Shown: piece after piece, positions 1-9,430 of the stretch
Numbering within the stretch: position 1 is the stretch's first letter
Layout of the letters: each line of letters opens with the position of its first letter
DNA from: Elysia marginata
Lineage: Eukaryota > Mollusca > Gastropoda > Plakobranchidae
DNA length: 25,989 nt
Assembly (NCBI GenBank): GCA_019649035.1
Contig: BMAT01004904.1
Coordinates: 412,508 to 438,496, forward strand
Reading direction: 5' to 3'
Notes under the pieces: generated by a model
Seen by the model: the letters and a program-made list of their open reading frames with translations, nothing else
Database searches by the model: none
Told to the model about the DNA's origin: nothing
Position numbers and translations under genes: made by a program

Positions 1-195
1 TTTGTCATTTAATCGTTAAAGTATTTATATCAATTTATTTATTCACAATTTTTCTAATAAAATAGGCCAACGCATTTTTGCGGATTTAAGTAAATAATGT
101 AAGAATGGTCTCACCATCAATTGAAAAGCTGTCAAACATGTACATCATTTTGCGCGCTATACATTATACCTATTTATCTATTTCTATAATTCAAA

Positions 196-345
196 TACAG
201 ATCTAGATCCATTTATATTATGTAAAAATCTAGACTCTGGATCTAGATCTACACAGATTCTGTCTTTTCTTTTCACCTGCGATTAGTTTGCTTATCTAAA
301 TCTATAGATTTTCTAAGATGCTATCTAGATCTTCAGCGTTGTTTT
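196..345. repeat. CTAGATC-rich island
   Basis: The word CTAGAT/ATCTAG recurs many times in about 150 bases (for example near 201, 230, 240 and 325). The same word is enriched near 17860, 18215, 18475, 22945-23060 and 23235-23345. It behaves as a dispersed short motif rather than a clean tandem array. From general knowledge of heterobranch genomes such islands are common, but the function is unknown. Confidence 0.55.
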
Positions 346-499
346 TGTTTTAGGGTCTAAACCAACTTCTAACGTCTTAAACGACCATTTTAGCGACAGT
401 TTTGTTTATTTTTCGAGTCAGCAGAAAATAACAAATGCACCGATCGAAGTATAGTAATGACGCCATGGCTTTCTCGGATGCCCGCAAAACTATTCAGAC

Positions 500-1060
500 C
501 AAAACAAAGGCATAGTTTTTAAAAATGAAATGAGTACATCAAGAAAATTCAATTCTTGAAAAAGAACAAAATGATGTGCAGTGCTAAAAGACGAACAGTA
601 AAATGAGACCCAGAGAAGGGAATAGAGGACGGAGAAAATTGTTGAAAGAAATAATGAGAGAGAAAGAGATATGCATTGACAGAAAAGGGCAGACATATGA
701 AGAAATAAAGGTAAATTAAGAGAAAGGCGGTGAAAGAAGGGCACATCAAGAGAAAGGAGATAAAAGAAAGAGGTTATAGCTTTAAAACAAAAGTGAGAGG
801 TGGGATGGAAGACAACGTTAAGATCCAAGAAAAGCGGTACATAGAAAGACGCTAAGGAGAAAAACCAGAGGACAAGGAATAAGAGAGAATGAGATGCAGT
901 TTGAAAAATGGAATAATTACGTTAGCTGGAAAATAAGAATTGTAGATAGGAAGACATATAAAAATAAAAGGAGGCAGAGAGAGGCATGCGATAGACAGCA
1001 TTTGTTAAAAATTTATAATGGAGAAAAAGAGACAAACTATTGAATAAAATTGAATCATGG
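500..1060. repeat. Purine-rich (GA) strand-asymmetric stretch
   Basis: The plus strand is strongly enriched in A and G, with many GAGA and AAAG words, over about 560 bases. The long minus-strand open frame here translates to Ser/Leu/Phe-rich low-complexity sequence, as expected from a pyrimidine-rich strand, so it is not called as a gene. No exact repeat unit is visible. Confidence 0.5.
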
Positions 1061-2730
1061 TAGATACAGATAGCCAGCTATCTCAATGCGAACTGACATA
1101 GACCAAGACAGTTCTTGAGACACCTCGGTCAGCCCAGGTTTGTAGTCTATCGCAAATCGTGTTCTATTATTTATTATCTTTTTAAATTATGCTTCTACAT
1201 TTTTCTTGACCCCAGGTAGATTCGTAAAACTTAAACCAGATATCCTGTCTTCGTTTTGTTATCGCAACTGTTAATTTGGTTAATTTAATCCAATAATATT
1301 ATTAACTTGTCCATGTGGTAAGGTAAAAAATTCTATCCGAACGCTACACGGTTCACTGTTAATTAATCAATATCGTCCTTTTTTCTCGTACAACCTGAAG
1401 GATAATGATTGCACAGAGAGCGCGACTTATTTCAGTGAAACTTCCTGTTGCTGTCTGATACGGCAAGTAAGTCAGATTAAACGAAAACAGAGGCCAGTGA
1501 AACTCGACAATGACCCGTGCACACTCAGAGCCACAGACCAGAGTCTCGATAAATAACATTCAGCACCATAATGACTGGCGGCTTTGCCTGGCGCCCGTAG
1601 CTGATGATAGAAATATATTGCTACAGAGAAAGTGTCGTGAGTTTTCACGGTTTTGGTGGGGATAAAATGTCCGGTAGGTTTAAGATATGCTGTTCCAACA
1701 AGGGGAGCTGTATTCTTTACTTTTTGCTTTTGCTGGCCACGCTAGAGTTCGGTGGTTTATAAGACACACCAATAAGGGTGTCCGCTGATTTTCTTAGTCC
1801 TGATTTTTATTTATTAAAAGCACCAGTAGATAGATCGCAGTCTCGCGGTTTTTAAATTTCTTATCCTTAAGGAGCACAAAGCATGAAGTAAAATCAAATG
1901 CAGTACATCTAGATCTTGAACATTATTTATTGAACTGACCAACTGACCAACTCTACTGAATCAAAGCTGGTTGATAACCTACGTCTTCATTGAAGCAAAG
2001 AATGTTATCTCTTGACTTTTTTTATGGGGGCAGTAGTTAATCCATTCAGACTTTCAATCTCCCCCTTTGAGACAGCAACACCCCCTCCCCCTCCCTGTCA
2101 GTGGACGTCAGATTCCTACATTTTTCTAAAGCTGCTGGATTGGAAACAGATCAAAACAATAAAAGAAACAACTCAGCCGAAACAATTTTAACTTGCTTGC
2201 CTTTATTATCGGCACTTTTAAGTCAGACATATGGTTTTTTAAACCACATAATAACCAAGTTAAGTTTTTCACAAGTAAGCAAAATGCATAACATTTTTCA
2301 AGCGCGGCATATGCATCTTAATATATTTTCCTTGATTCGAGAACTTGCTAGTTGGAATCTCTTTGGTTATATCTTACCACAGGTAGATATGTGTAACAGA
2401 AATATTGTGTCCTTTATTCTAGTTTCAGGATGCGGTGCTAGTTATGGACCCCGTTTGGGACAAGGTGATTTGTCTGGTTAAAGTGTTTCTGTCATCTATC
2501 AAGGCGTGACATTCAGCGTCTTGATGCTGTTTCGAATTTGGTTGGTTCAAGGACGTGTCTAGAATGCTCTACCTTTCTTCTCTATCATTTTAAACATTCC
2601 AAGAATATCTATTTCCCTTATCCTAAAAAATAATCCTAGTATTTTCAACCCCCCCCCCCTAACAACTTCTTGGCATTGCAAATTTCAAACTTGATTTCAA
2701 AACAGTTTTCAAAATTTTCTCAGCTATAAT

Positions 2731-3732
2731 TTATTGTTTTCTGTAAAACAATTCAAAAAACTTTTCTCTGTACCTAGAGTTATAGCGAAAATATACAAAA
2801 ATATTTAGAGAGGCGTTTAAAAAATCTAACGTCGTTAGGATATAATCACTCCATGCGTTAAAATAATAATATTTTTCATAACTGTAAAGATCAGGCTTAA
2901 ACAGCCGAATAGAAGAGAGAAGCTGAATCGGAAGTTGAGAGAAAATAAATATGACACACCCAAGATTGGCCGACTGTATGACCTGCAGATCTCTTGTTGA
3001 CATCTGATTCGGCGATTTCTTAAATTTTTCAGCAGAGTCTGAGTGACTCGAAGCGTCAAGGACTTTGGAAGGTTCCGATATCCGTCTCACAGTTTCGACC
3101 TTCTCGGATCGTCCGCTGAGGGCTAAAGATCGGCGGAACCTGGATGAGGCGTGAAGTTTGGACGCCATGATGACTACACATGTAACAATGGTGATGTAGG
3201 TCAGCCATGCGAGGATGTTTCTGTTAAAAATATCAGTACCTTTAATAATCTGCACATTTGTGATCCTAACTAATATGTACGTCGAGTTTGTTTTTAGATT
3301 CACAGCCCATCTCACTGCGACTGCTGCCAGAGGTATACAGTTTAGCCCCGTGGCTACAAAGAACAATACCCCTAGTACAATAAAAGTCCTCGACTTGGTG
3401 AACTTTGACTTGAACCTTAGAGGTCTCGCTACACACGCACACCGTACAAAGGCCAGGAACAACGACACAAATGTTGAATAGTCGTAAAAGATGGAATAAA
3501 AAACCCTAAAGCCAGCCATCAATATTCCATTATAAGGCGGTAGTCTAAAGTGTGGATAATTTTCTTCCAGAAGCCAGAATACAGCTTGAGGACTTTGAGT
3601 CATTATATACATCAAATCTGATATAGAGAGGAATAAGAGTGTAATGCTGACGTTGTCTTTCAACTTCATTTTCACAAAGACCAAAATATTTACAGCGTTT
3701 GAGATCACACCGAAAGTTGCCACACATGCCAT
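2731..3732 (-). CDS. Rhodopsin-family GPCR, molluscan chemosensory-receptor-like
   Basis: A 333-codon intronless frame encodes a plasma-membrane seven-helix receptor. Visible landmarks, by residue of this frame: helix 1 with the G-x-x-x-N motif (Asn12); helix 2 with LSISDL (Asp39); helix 3 about 78-98 followed by VRCAC-VARPL; helix 4 about 116-138; an N-glycosylation site in the second outer loop (Asn149-Ser-Thr); helix 5 about 171-192; a long basic, Ser-rich third inner loop 193-250; helix 6 with SQLP (Pro268); helix 7 about 295-316 with NASLNIFVY. The usual DRY motif is VRC and NPxxY is NIFVY. No cysteine is seen before helix 3 or in loop 2, so the canonical disulfide appears absent. These variants resemble orphan chemosensory receptors of sea hares and sacoglossans; a peptide receptor is the alternative. 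Ligand unknown. The frame starts only 11 residues before Asn12, so the start is too short for a full helix 1 (see 3733-3826). An AATAAA overlaps the stop codon (2730-2735). Confidence 0.85.
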   Translation of the reverse strand: MACVATFGVISNAVNILVFVKMKLKDNVSITLLFLSISDLMYIMTQSPQAVFWLLEENYPHFRLPPYNGILMAGFRVFYSIFYDYSTFVSLFLAFVRCACVARPLRFKSKFTKSRTFIVLGVLFFVATGLNCIPLAAVAVRWAVNLKTNSTYILVRITNVQIIKGTDIFNRNILAWLTYITIVTCVVIMASKLHASSRFRRSLALSGRSEKVETVRRISEPSKVLDASSHSDSAEKFKKSPNQMSTRDLQVIQSANLGCVIFIFSQLPIQLLSSIRLFKPDLYSYEKYYYFNAWSDYILTTLDFLNASLNIFVYFRYNSRYREKFFELFYRKQ

Positions 3733-3826
3733 AATATGGAAGATAAATTTCCTCGTGATGAGAATCTCGTTGAAAAAAAAACCAGTCAGTTAGAGAGTTC
3801 GCGACTTTTGTTAAGTTAGCCGTCAT
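3733..3826 (-). pseudogene. Out-of-frame N-terminal segment of the GPCR
   Basis: On the minus strand an ATG at 3826-3824 opens with MTANLTKVANS, including an N-glycosylation site (NLT) as expected for an extracellular N terminus. It runs into nine T (nine A on the plus strand, about 3773-3781) and then leaves the receptor frame. In the receptor frame the bases after the run read NEILITRKFIFHIMAC, which supplies the missing first half of helix 1. One T fewer would join the two frames. Either the gene carries a recent frameshift, or the homopolymer length is an assembly error. An in-frame upstream ATG at 3889 exists but is Lys/Gln-rich and less likely to be the start. Confidence 0.6.
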
Positions 3827-3899
3827 TGTGTCTTTTTTCTGACACGATCTAGATTTTTGACTTTGCTTGTTATTTTTTTCCAAACCCAATCACGAACGT

Positions 3900-5296
3900 T
3901 GATGGGTGAAAAACAGTGAGCGAATCCTAAATGTGGTTAAGATACAATTAAGTTTTGATTTTACTTGAAATAATCTCCTCTTTAGGTATGCAACACATCA
4001 AAAATTGCTCGGATAAAATCTTGTTTCCCGCATCAAGAAAAGTATGTATCAAGATTCTTCGATGAGTGGCCTAACTTTTCTTGTGAATTTTTATTGAAAA
4101 ATCATTTAGACTAAGTGTGAACTGGAGGTCAGTAATATGTTTAAAGCATACTTAATCCAATAGACACACTTCACTTTTACGATGAACCTTTTATAGACAG
4201 ACTTCAGATTAAACCCTAGTTCTCACGCGCAATTAATAACGCCACTAAATTGTACTGAGCCTTGCTGTGATTATCAAACAGCCGGTAGAATTAAAAAAAA
4301 AAAAAACAAACAACAAAATTTGCGTTAAGTTTCTGTACGATTCTATGGGGAAAGTTGTAATAATTGTTCTAGCCGATATAATTATTTGCTTGATCTATAA
4401 ATATTCTTTACACAAGGCACGTTGAGATAAAATTGGTCTCAATGTAATTAGGCGTGTCATAATTATATTGAAGGAACTATTAACTATTGGGCTAGACCAT
4501 GTACAGTACTATTAGACAAAGACCGAAAACCCAGCCCAACTACCAACTATGAATTGCATAATTGCCATTTTAAGAGTGCCAATGCAAAAGGTTTTTTTGT
4601 AATTATTGTATGTATGGCAAATCTTACGTTTGCACGCAGCCTTAGAGGATATAAGCAAGCAGAAAAATATATAATTATATACTAAAAGATAAACTTATTA
4701 CTATTTTTGCGTCAAAGAACTTGAAACAATCTTTTGAAAAAAAAAGGTTTAAGCGTGAAATATACATGTTAGTTGTCGGAGCAGCATTAGTCGTGGAAAG
4801 CGACCTCTGATATTTTAATAATGGGGTACATGTCTTTGATTATTTTTACAGCGATAAGCTCAATCGTTTTGTTTGATATTAAATAATGCAAAATGTTTTT
4901 GAAAAACACAAAATATCGTTACTTGAAACAAAATTACCACAGAGTGTGAAATTAATTTGACGATAGCAATTAAATCTTATTTCTTTTTCAAGGCTTTGAC
5001 GAGATACCGTACTAAGACTGTAAAGGTCAGACTATGAGCATAAACAACTTTTTCTACGCCATTGGATCTGTTTATCTAATCAATTACATAAAAACCAAGA
5101 CTCCTTCAGGTTCTAGATAACTATTTTTATGTTATTACTTTTCAGAGTTACTAATTGGCGCATGGCTATTCTTTAATCGAACCGGTTTTTGTTAGTTCTT
5201 TAGTTTCAATTGGTTAGTTTCACAAATTTACGCTTATTTTTTAAACTATTATTAACTAATTTCTTTTACAAGGAGTTTTGGTTGCAAGTCATTTCT
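3900..5296. other. AT-rich spacer, no gene seen
   Basis: No coding potential, structured RNA or element end was recognised between the receptor and the first SINE. It contains a poly-A run near 4294 and assorted AT-rich sequence. On the minus strand this would be the upstream region of the receptor, but no promoter motif is distinctive enough to call. Confidence 0.5.
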
Positions 5297-5309
5297 TCCA
5301 GGTTACTGG
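5297..5309 (+). repeat. Target-site duplication, left, SINE copy 1
   Basis: TCCAGGTTACTGG here is repeated exactly at 5615-5627, on either side of the SINE. A 13-bp perfect direct repeat at both edges is the expected mark of LINE-driven insertion. Confidence 0.9.
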
Positions 5310-5614
5310 ACCGGCTCTGTGGTCTAGCGGTAAAGACACTCACTCAGATATCGGTAGGTACGGGTTCGATCCCGGGCCGAGTCAAACCAAAGACTTCTAA
5401 AATTGGTATTAGTAGCTGATCCGCCTGGTGTCTGGCATTATGGATTTAGTGCTAAGTCTGGTCGGCCCGGTGTCAGGATAATGTGACTGGGTGTGGTGTA
5501 TGCTGCCCTCCGTACATCACAGTGTGGCAGCACGCTTTCAATTGTCCCAAGCGCCGTCTCTGATATAACCTTGTAGTTGAAAAGAGACGTTAAATTTCAA
5601 ACAACCAACCAAAT
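5310..5614 (+). mobile_element. tRNA-derived SINE, copy 1 (full length)
   Basis: The element is about 305 bp. It opens with a tRNA-like head containing an A box, TGGTCTAGCGG (5320-5330), and a canonical B box, GGTTCGATCCC (5363-5373), which together form an internal RNA polymerase III promoter. A body with the segment TCTGGTCGGCC and GGTGTCAGGATAATGTGAC follows, and the 3' end is AAACAACCAACCAAA. A second copy lies at 8396-8696 with the same head, body and tail. Exact target duplications flank it. A SINE encodes no protein and depends on a partner LINE; which one cannot be told from this window. The intact B box suggests this copy is the less decayed of the two. Confidence 0.92.
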
Positions 5615-5627
5615 CCAGGTTACTGGT
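5615..5627 (+). repeat. Target-site duplication, right, SINE copy 1
   Basis: Exact second copy of the 13-bp sequence at 5297-5309, immediately after the CCAACCAAA tail. Confidence 0.9.
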
Positions 5628-7335
5628 GAGTTCATTTGGTATTTTGCCTTTAAGCCTCAAGCCATAAGGCTGCCTCTGTTTCTGTCTCATGTCGATGCGC
5701 TTCTCTTAGATCCAGAAAAGTGTGGTAACTGTAACTAAGACGAAACGCTAATTGGGTTTTCATATTACCGGCAGTTGGATAGCAAGTTAAGGTAGTAAGT
5801 GGCATTTGGACTCGGTTTATCGCAATGGAAAAGTTGTTTTTGGATCTTATACCCCGTATGTTCCGTCTAGTGGGAGGCCCCGTTTTGGAGTAAAGTTTAG
5901 CCAGAGAATGTTCAAAGAGTAGTTTTATCATCTCTAAAGATATACTAGATTATTTGTTTTATCGGCTGCGAAATTCACTTATATCTTGATTAAGTTAACA
6001 CTTCAATATAAATCATACATTCTTACACTTTTGAATCAAAGAACCGATACTACATAAAAATAGCGGTAAAATGAAAAAAAGACTTACGAAGGCAGTATGG
6101 GTGTCCTGTGTCAGTTTTCAAGTTTTTAGCGCCAATGAAACTAGAGAATCGTTTCTGAATCACTTAAGTTCCATGTTCGATAAAAATTTGATCAGTAAAT
6201 ATTTCTAACTTTGATTTTTGTAAAACCATTATGCTTGAAACTAATACAGTCGCCTATACTTTTCCGGCCCCTACATTTCTGATTTTCTTGCAACTTATAG
6301 AGAGCTCTATCTCAAGTTCCAGTACAGACATTTTCGTAAAAGAAAGTGCATTATTATCATAAAAGAGTGATGAATTCAGAGTTACTAAGAACTAAAAAAA
6401 ATTACCTTTAACTAAGAGGTTTTTTCAGATTTTCTTGGCCCACCACACATTTTAGTGCATCATTGCTGATAAAGCCACATTCGAAAATTTAAAACAAAAC
6501 CATTTGTGAGAACAGGCTAAGCACAAATAACATGTAAAATTTGAGTTGAAGGAAAGTGCTCACTTTTTAATGACAAAATATTCTTTTGCATCCGCTATGG
6601 CGCGCAGCCAACGACGTAACCAACTTACTCTTTAATGTTCAAGTAAAATCTTTCATAACTAGATCAATATTCTGTGGGACTTGAATTTCGAAACAAAAAA
6701 TTGTTCGTTTTTATCTGAGGAAGTAGCATATGACAATCCAGAACATGCCTGAAATTTTGGTACTTAAATTTAAGACTGCGTTTTGAATTTCGGCGTCTCT
6801 AGTAGAATTTAGAGTATTCACAGACTTTTAATTTCTATGAAGTAGATACGCTTATTAGAAGGGAAAAGGGCTCTGAGGAACATTTTTAAAATCTAAGTAT
6901 CATGCCGAAATGTTGGTTACTAATCACTTCAGCATGGTCAAATTAGAGGAAAACAAATGATCACAATGAAGTATTTTTCACTTTTGGTATTGTGATGGCC
7001 GCATCTTAACATTTCATAGTTAGGTTTGATAATTTGTAAACTCTAAGTAGTACGACATTTTCTGTGAAATCATTTCAAAATTACTGCCTACCGTATGAAT
7101 GATTATGTACTTCGAAAATATTATGTAGGCTTTTTGAATAATGTATACATTTATTTTGCAAATTCTAGGAAATTTTCTGTTTAGTAAAATGTAAATGAGT
7201 GTTTTACCAACATTTTCAAAGTTTCTGCAATACCAGCCTAAACATTCCAAAAACCCTTTATCTTCTTGTTCTTACCAAAGGCACCCATTCACCAAATTTC
7301 AAAACAATCAAGCGAAAAATGAAATAGGGTATATT
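5628..7335. other. AT-rich spacer, no gene seen
   Basis: Small open frames on both strands have no recognisable motif and AT-driven composition. No repeat or element end was identified up to the left end of the Ginger-type element. Confidence 0.5.
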
Positions 7336-7465
7336 TGTTACAGTCAAACCAGGAAACTAGTCATTCTCAGGGAATACCTAAAAATTCAGTCATTCCCTAG
7401 TATTTCCTGTTTTGATCAGGCATTTCCGTGAATGTCTAAAAATTTCTTGGAAAATGACTGAAAAT
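7336..7465 (+). repeat. Left terminal inverted repeat of the Ginger-type element
   Basis: From GTCAAACCAGGAAACTAGTC (7342 onward) this segment matches the reverse complement of 9440-9563 over about 120 bases with scattered differences. Shared blocks include GGGAAT-CCT, CATTCCCTAGTATT and CAGGCATTTCC. The same peptide-like string appears when the two ends are translated on opposite strands, which is how the inversion is easily seen. Confidence 0.85.
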
Positions 7466-7683
7466 TAAAGAGCTTTGCCTGGTTGTTATTTTGACCACCG
7501 GTCAAACCAGCCGACGATCACTTACTGCTCTTTGCATTGTCACATTTCTGGTTTAACTGAGTCGATTAAAATGTGTTCATCCAAACTTAAGCGATTAAGT
7601 GTGCTTAACATTGCATTTTTCAAAGTAGCAAAAGTTATAAAACTGGCATTAATTTGATCTGTTCACTTTAAAGACTGTAAAGC

Positions 7684-7866
7684 TTGAACGCGGATAAGAA
7701 TGTTTTTGGAGAAACTTTTACAAGGAGTCTTTTCAAAAAGTATGAAAACAACCAAAACTCTATTTTGCCCGAGTCAAAATATCAGGAAATTATAGATCAA
7801 TTGCAGTTGACTTTTGGTGTAGCCAGAAAAACAGCTCCTCAATACAAGCTTCAAGCAAGATTACTT
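7684..7866 (+). pseudogene. Integrase gene fragment, N-terminal part
   Basis: This stretch reads MNADKNVFGETF then ...ESKYQEIIDQLQ and KTAPQYKLQAR, with the first codon TTG where an ATG would be expected. The pattern (short acidic start, a Lys-Tyr-x-x-Ile-Ile-Asp-x-Leu motif, then a basic segment) matches the N terminus of KRBA2-like integrase proteins. Coding similarity ends at about 7866, where T/C-rich low-complexity sequence begins. The loss of the ATG, if real, is one of several inactivating changes. Confidence 0.7.
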
Positions 7867-8290
7867 GTTTCTTTCGCTGTTTTTGTTGCTGTTGTCGTTA
7901 TGCTTGTTTTTTGTTGTTATTTCTGTTCTTCTTCGTGTTTTAACAGTTTCCTTATCACATCTTCTATCTCTCCATCTCGTTCTCTCTGTGTTAATTGTTT
8001 TTAATTGTGTCCTAATTTCCTCCCTCTCTGTTTTTTTTTTGTTGTTGATCTTTTTTGGGTTCTTCTTTAGCTAGATCATGCTTCTATCCATACCTCCAAT
8101 ACAAGAAGGCGCAATTTTAATCTAGTGGAATGTCTTGGAGTACCTATTCTTAATATCTCTCTCCCTCTCTATCTCCCCTCTCTATGTGTGTCACTGTCAG
8201 GTGACGTTTGCAGTTTGTTCGTTTTTTTAGTAGTGTTTTAACTGTTTCTCCCTTCCTTCTCTGTCTGTCTATCTGTCTGTCTCTACATCA
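7866..8290 (+). repeat. Pyrimidine-rich block inside the integrase gene
   Basis: About 425 bases dominated by T and C, including TCTCTC, CTGTCTGTCTAT and T-runs, lie between two integrase fragments. The plus-strand frames here give only Leu/Ser/Phe-rich low-complexity peptides. Relatives of this protein have only a short linker between the flanking fragments, so this is either an insertion or a simple-sequence expansion; no target duplication was detected. Confidence 0.55.
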
Positions 8291-8304
8291 CATATATGGA
8301 TGTG

Positions 8305-8395
8305 AATCAGCGGCTCAAGTCAATAATATAGAATCGCCAGTCTACTTTGTTGCTTCCAAAGAAACCTATGATGTGATCGAGACTGCTCACTTTGC
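8305..8395 (+). pseudogene. Integrase gene fragment, zinc-domain start
   Basis: Reads ...SPVYFVASKETYDVIETAHFA and then runs straight into the SINE. The ending ETAHFA continues after the SINE as TGHGERDRM, which rebuilds the His-x3-His half of the HHCC zinc-binding domain of integrases. The target-site copy TGCTCACTTTGC forms the last bases of this fragment. Confidence 0.75.
8383..8395 (+). repeat. Target-site duplication, left, SINE copy 2
   Basis: CTGCTCACTTTGC is repeated exactly at 8697-8709 on the other side of the SINE. It is integrase coding sequence, duplicated by the insertion. Confidence 0.92.
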
Positions 8396-8696
8396 ACCGG
8401 CTCTGTGGCCTAGTTGTAAGATTCTCGCTCAGAGATCGGGAGGCCTGTGTTTCGATCTGGGACCGAATCAAACCAAGGACTTTAAACTTATGTGAACAGC
8501 TGATCCGTCTATTGTCTGGCATTAAGGATTCAGTGTTAAGTCTGGTCGGCCTGGTGTCAGGATAATGTGACAGGGCGTGGTGTACGCAAGCGCTCCTTAC
8601 ATCACAGTCTGACAGCACGCTTTCAATTGTCCCAAGCGTCGTCTCTGATACTACTTCGAAGTTGACTGGGACGTTAAAATTCAACCAACCAACCAA
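8396..8696 (+). mobile_element. tRNA-derived SINE, copy 2, inserted in the integrase gene
   Basis: This copy is about 301 bp and collinear with copy 1: head with A-box-like TGGCCTAGTTG (8406-8416), B-box-like TGTTTCGATC (8448-8457), body with TCTGGTCGGCC and GGTGTCAGGATAATGTGAC, and tail CAACCAACCAACCAA. Both promoter boxes have drifted from consensus, so it is unlikely to be transcribed by polymerase III. Perfect 13-bp target duplications place the insertion in the HH region of the integrase gene. Confidence 0.93.
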
Positions 8697-8709
8697 CTGC
8701 TCACTTTGC
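8697..8709 (+). repeat. Target-site duplication, right, SINE copy 2
   Basis: Exact copy of 8383-8395, directly after the SINE tail and in phase with the resumed integrase coding sequence. Confidence 0.92.
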
Positions 8710-9290
8710 GACAGGACATGGCGAGCGCGACAGGATGATCAAATTCAAAAAGAAGTTTGCAATGTGCACCGAGAAAGCATAGACTTTTCAAGTCTTCTTA
8801 TAAGATATGCCAGAAAAAATAAACAAAGTGTCAAAAAACAAAAGGTGTTGTTTTGTGACCTATTATTTCAAATGAATTTTCATGTAGAGGACAAGTTAAT
8901 ATCATGGACTTTCAGCCCATGAGTGACGTTCACTATAAATGGATTCATGTTTACCAGACTATCTTGACTGATGTCAAAAAGAGCCTATGAGGTGATGTTT
9001 TAGTTGATGGACATTTTTGCTTTACTGGGCGCTCCTGTGAATATTCAGTCAGATAATGGTTCCGAGTTTACCGCAGTTGTCATATAAGAGTTGAAAAAGC
9101 CGTGGCCTGAGTTTCGTCTTGTTTATGGCAAGCCCAGGCACCCGCAACCGTAAGGTTCAGTTTAACTTGCCTAAAGTGACATAAAGGACATGCTGATTTC
9201 CTGGATGTCCGACAACATCACCAGCCAACGGTCAGTTGGACTTAGATTTGTACAATATATGAAGAATAGGTCGTTGTTTAAATCATCCGT
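8697..9290 (+). pseudogene. Integrase gene fragment, zinc domain to catalytic core
   Basis: After the SINE the reading resumes with the zinc-domain His and GHGERDRM, then a basic linker (about KKQKVLFCDLLFQMNF) and DFQPMSDVHYKWIHVYQ. After a frame change, from 9004 one frame carries the catalytic core: LMDIFALLGAP, IQSDNGSEF (about 9046-9069; the central catalytic Asp), LVYGKPRHPQ and later ISWMSDN, GLRFVQYMKNRSL. Stops lie at 9088-9090, 9151-9153, 9163-9165 and 9172-9174. By position, the codon for the third catalytic residue (Glu in GSVERAN of relatives) is TAA at 9163. The cysteine pair of the zinc region is not clear. The gene is dead. Confidence 0.8.
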
Positions 9291-9430
9291 TGTTTTTTTT
9301 TTAATTTTACGTTCACTGAATGGGATAAATAAAGTACCTGATGCATCGCCTGTCATTTACTTTACATCTGTCATTCCACCATCTTGTTTTTTTTCGAACG
9401 TAGTCATTCCTAAGAAATCCCTGCCTGCAT

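Larger units (their letters stand above)
1..2700. other. Gene-poor AT-rich region
   Basis: No coding region is recognisable here. Open frames of 66 to 126 codons occur but show no family signature, and several are just strand-biased low-complexity sequence. The stretch contains a CTAGATC-rich island (about 196-345), a purine-rich stretch (about 500-1060) and a run of nine or more C near 2650. It could hold regulatory DNA or untranslated sequence for the receptor at 2731-3826, but nothing in the sequence demonstrates that. Confidence 0.6.

Noticed and set aside
490-828. 112-codon minus-strand frame with apparent hydrophobic segments
   Set aside because: The Leu/Ser/Phe-rich translation follows directly from the purine-rich plus strand; there is no conserved motif and a simple-sequence origin is more likely.
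2101-2481. 126-codon plus-strand open frame
   Set aside because: It begins with GTG rather than ATG, shows no domain or motif, and its composition matches the AT-rich surroundings.
3215-3481. 88-codon plus-strand frame opposite the receptor
   Set aside because: It is the antisense shadow of the receptor gene.
7860-8300. Possible CRISPR-like or satellite array in the CTGT/TCTC-rich block
   Set aside because: No constant repeat with unique spacers is present; it is simple-sequence DNA.
8307-8696. 129-codon minus-strand frame
   Set aside because: It runs antisense through SINE copy 2 and the integrase fragment; the SINE explains it.
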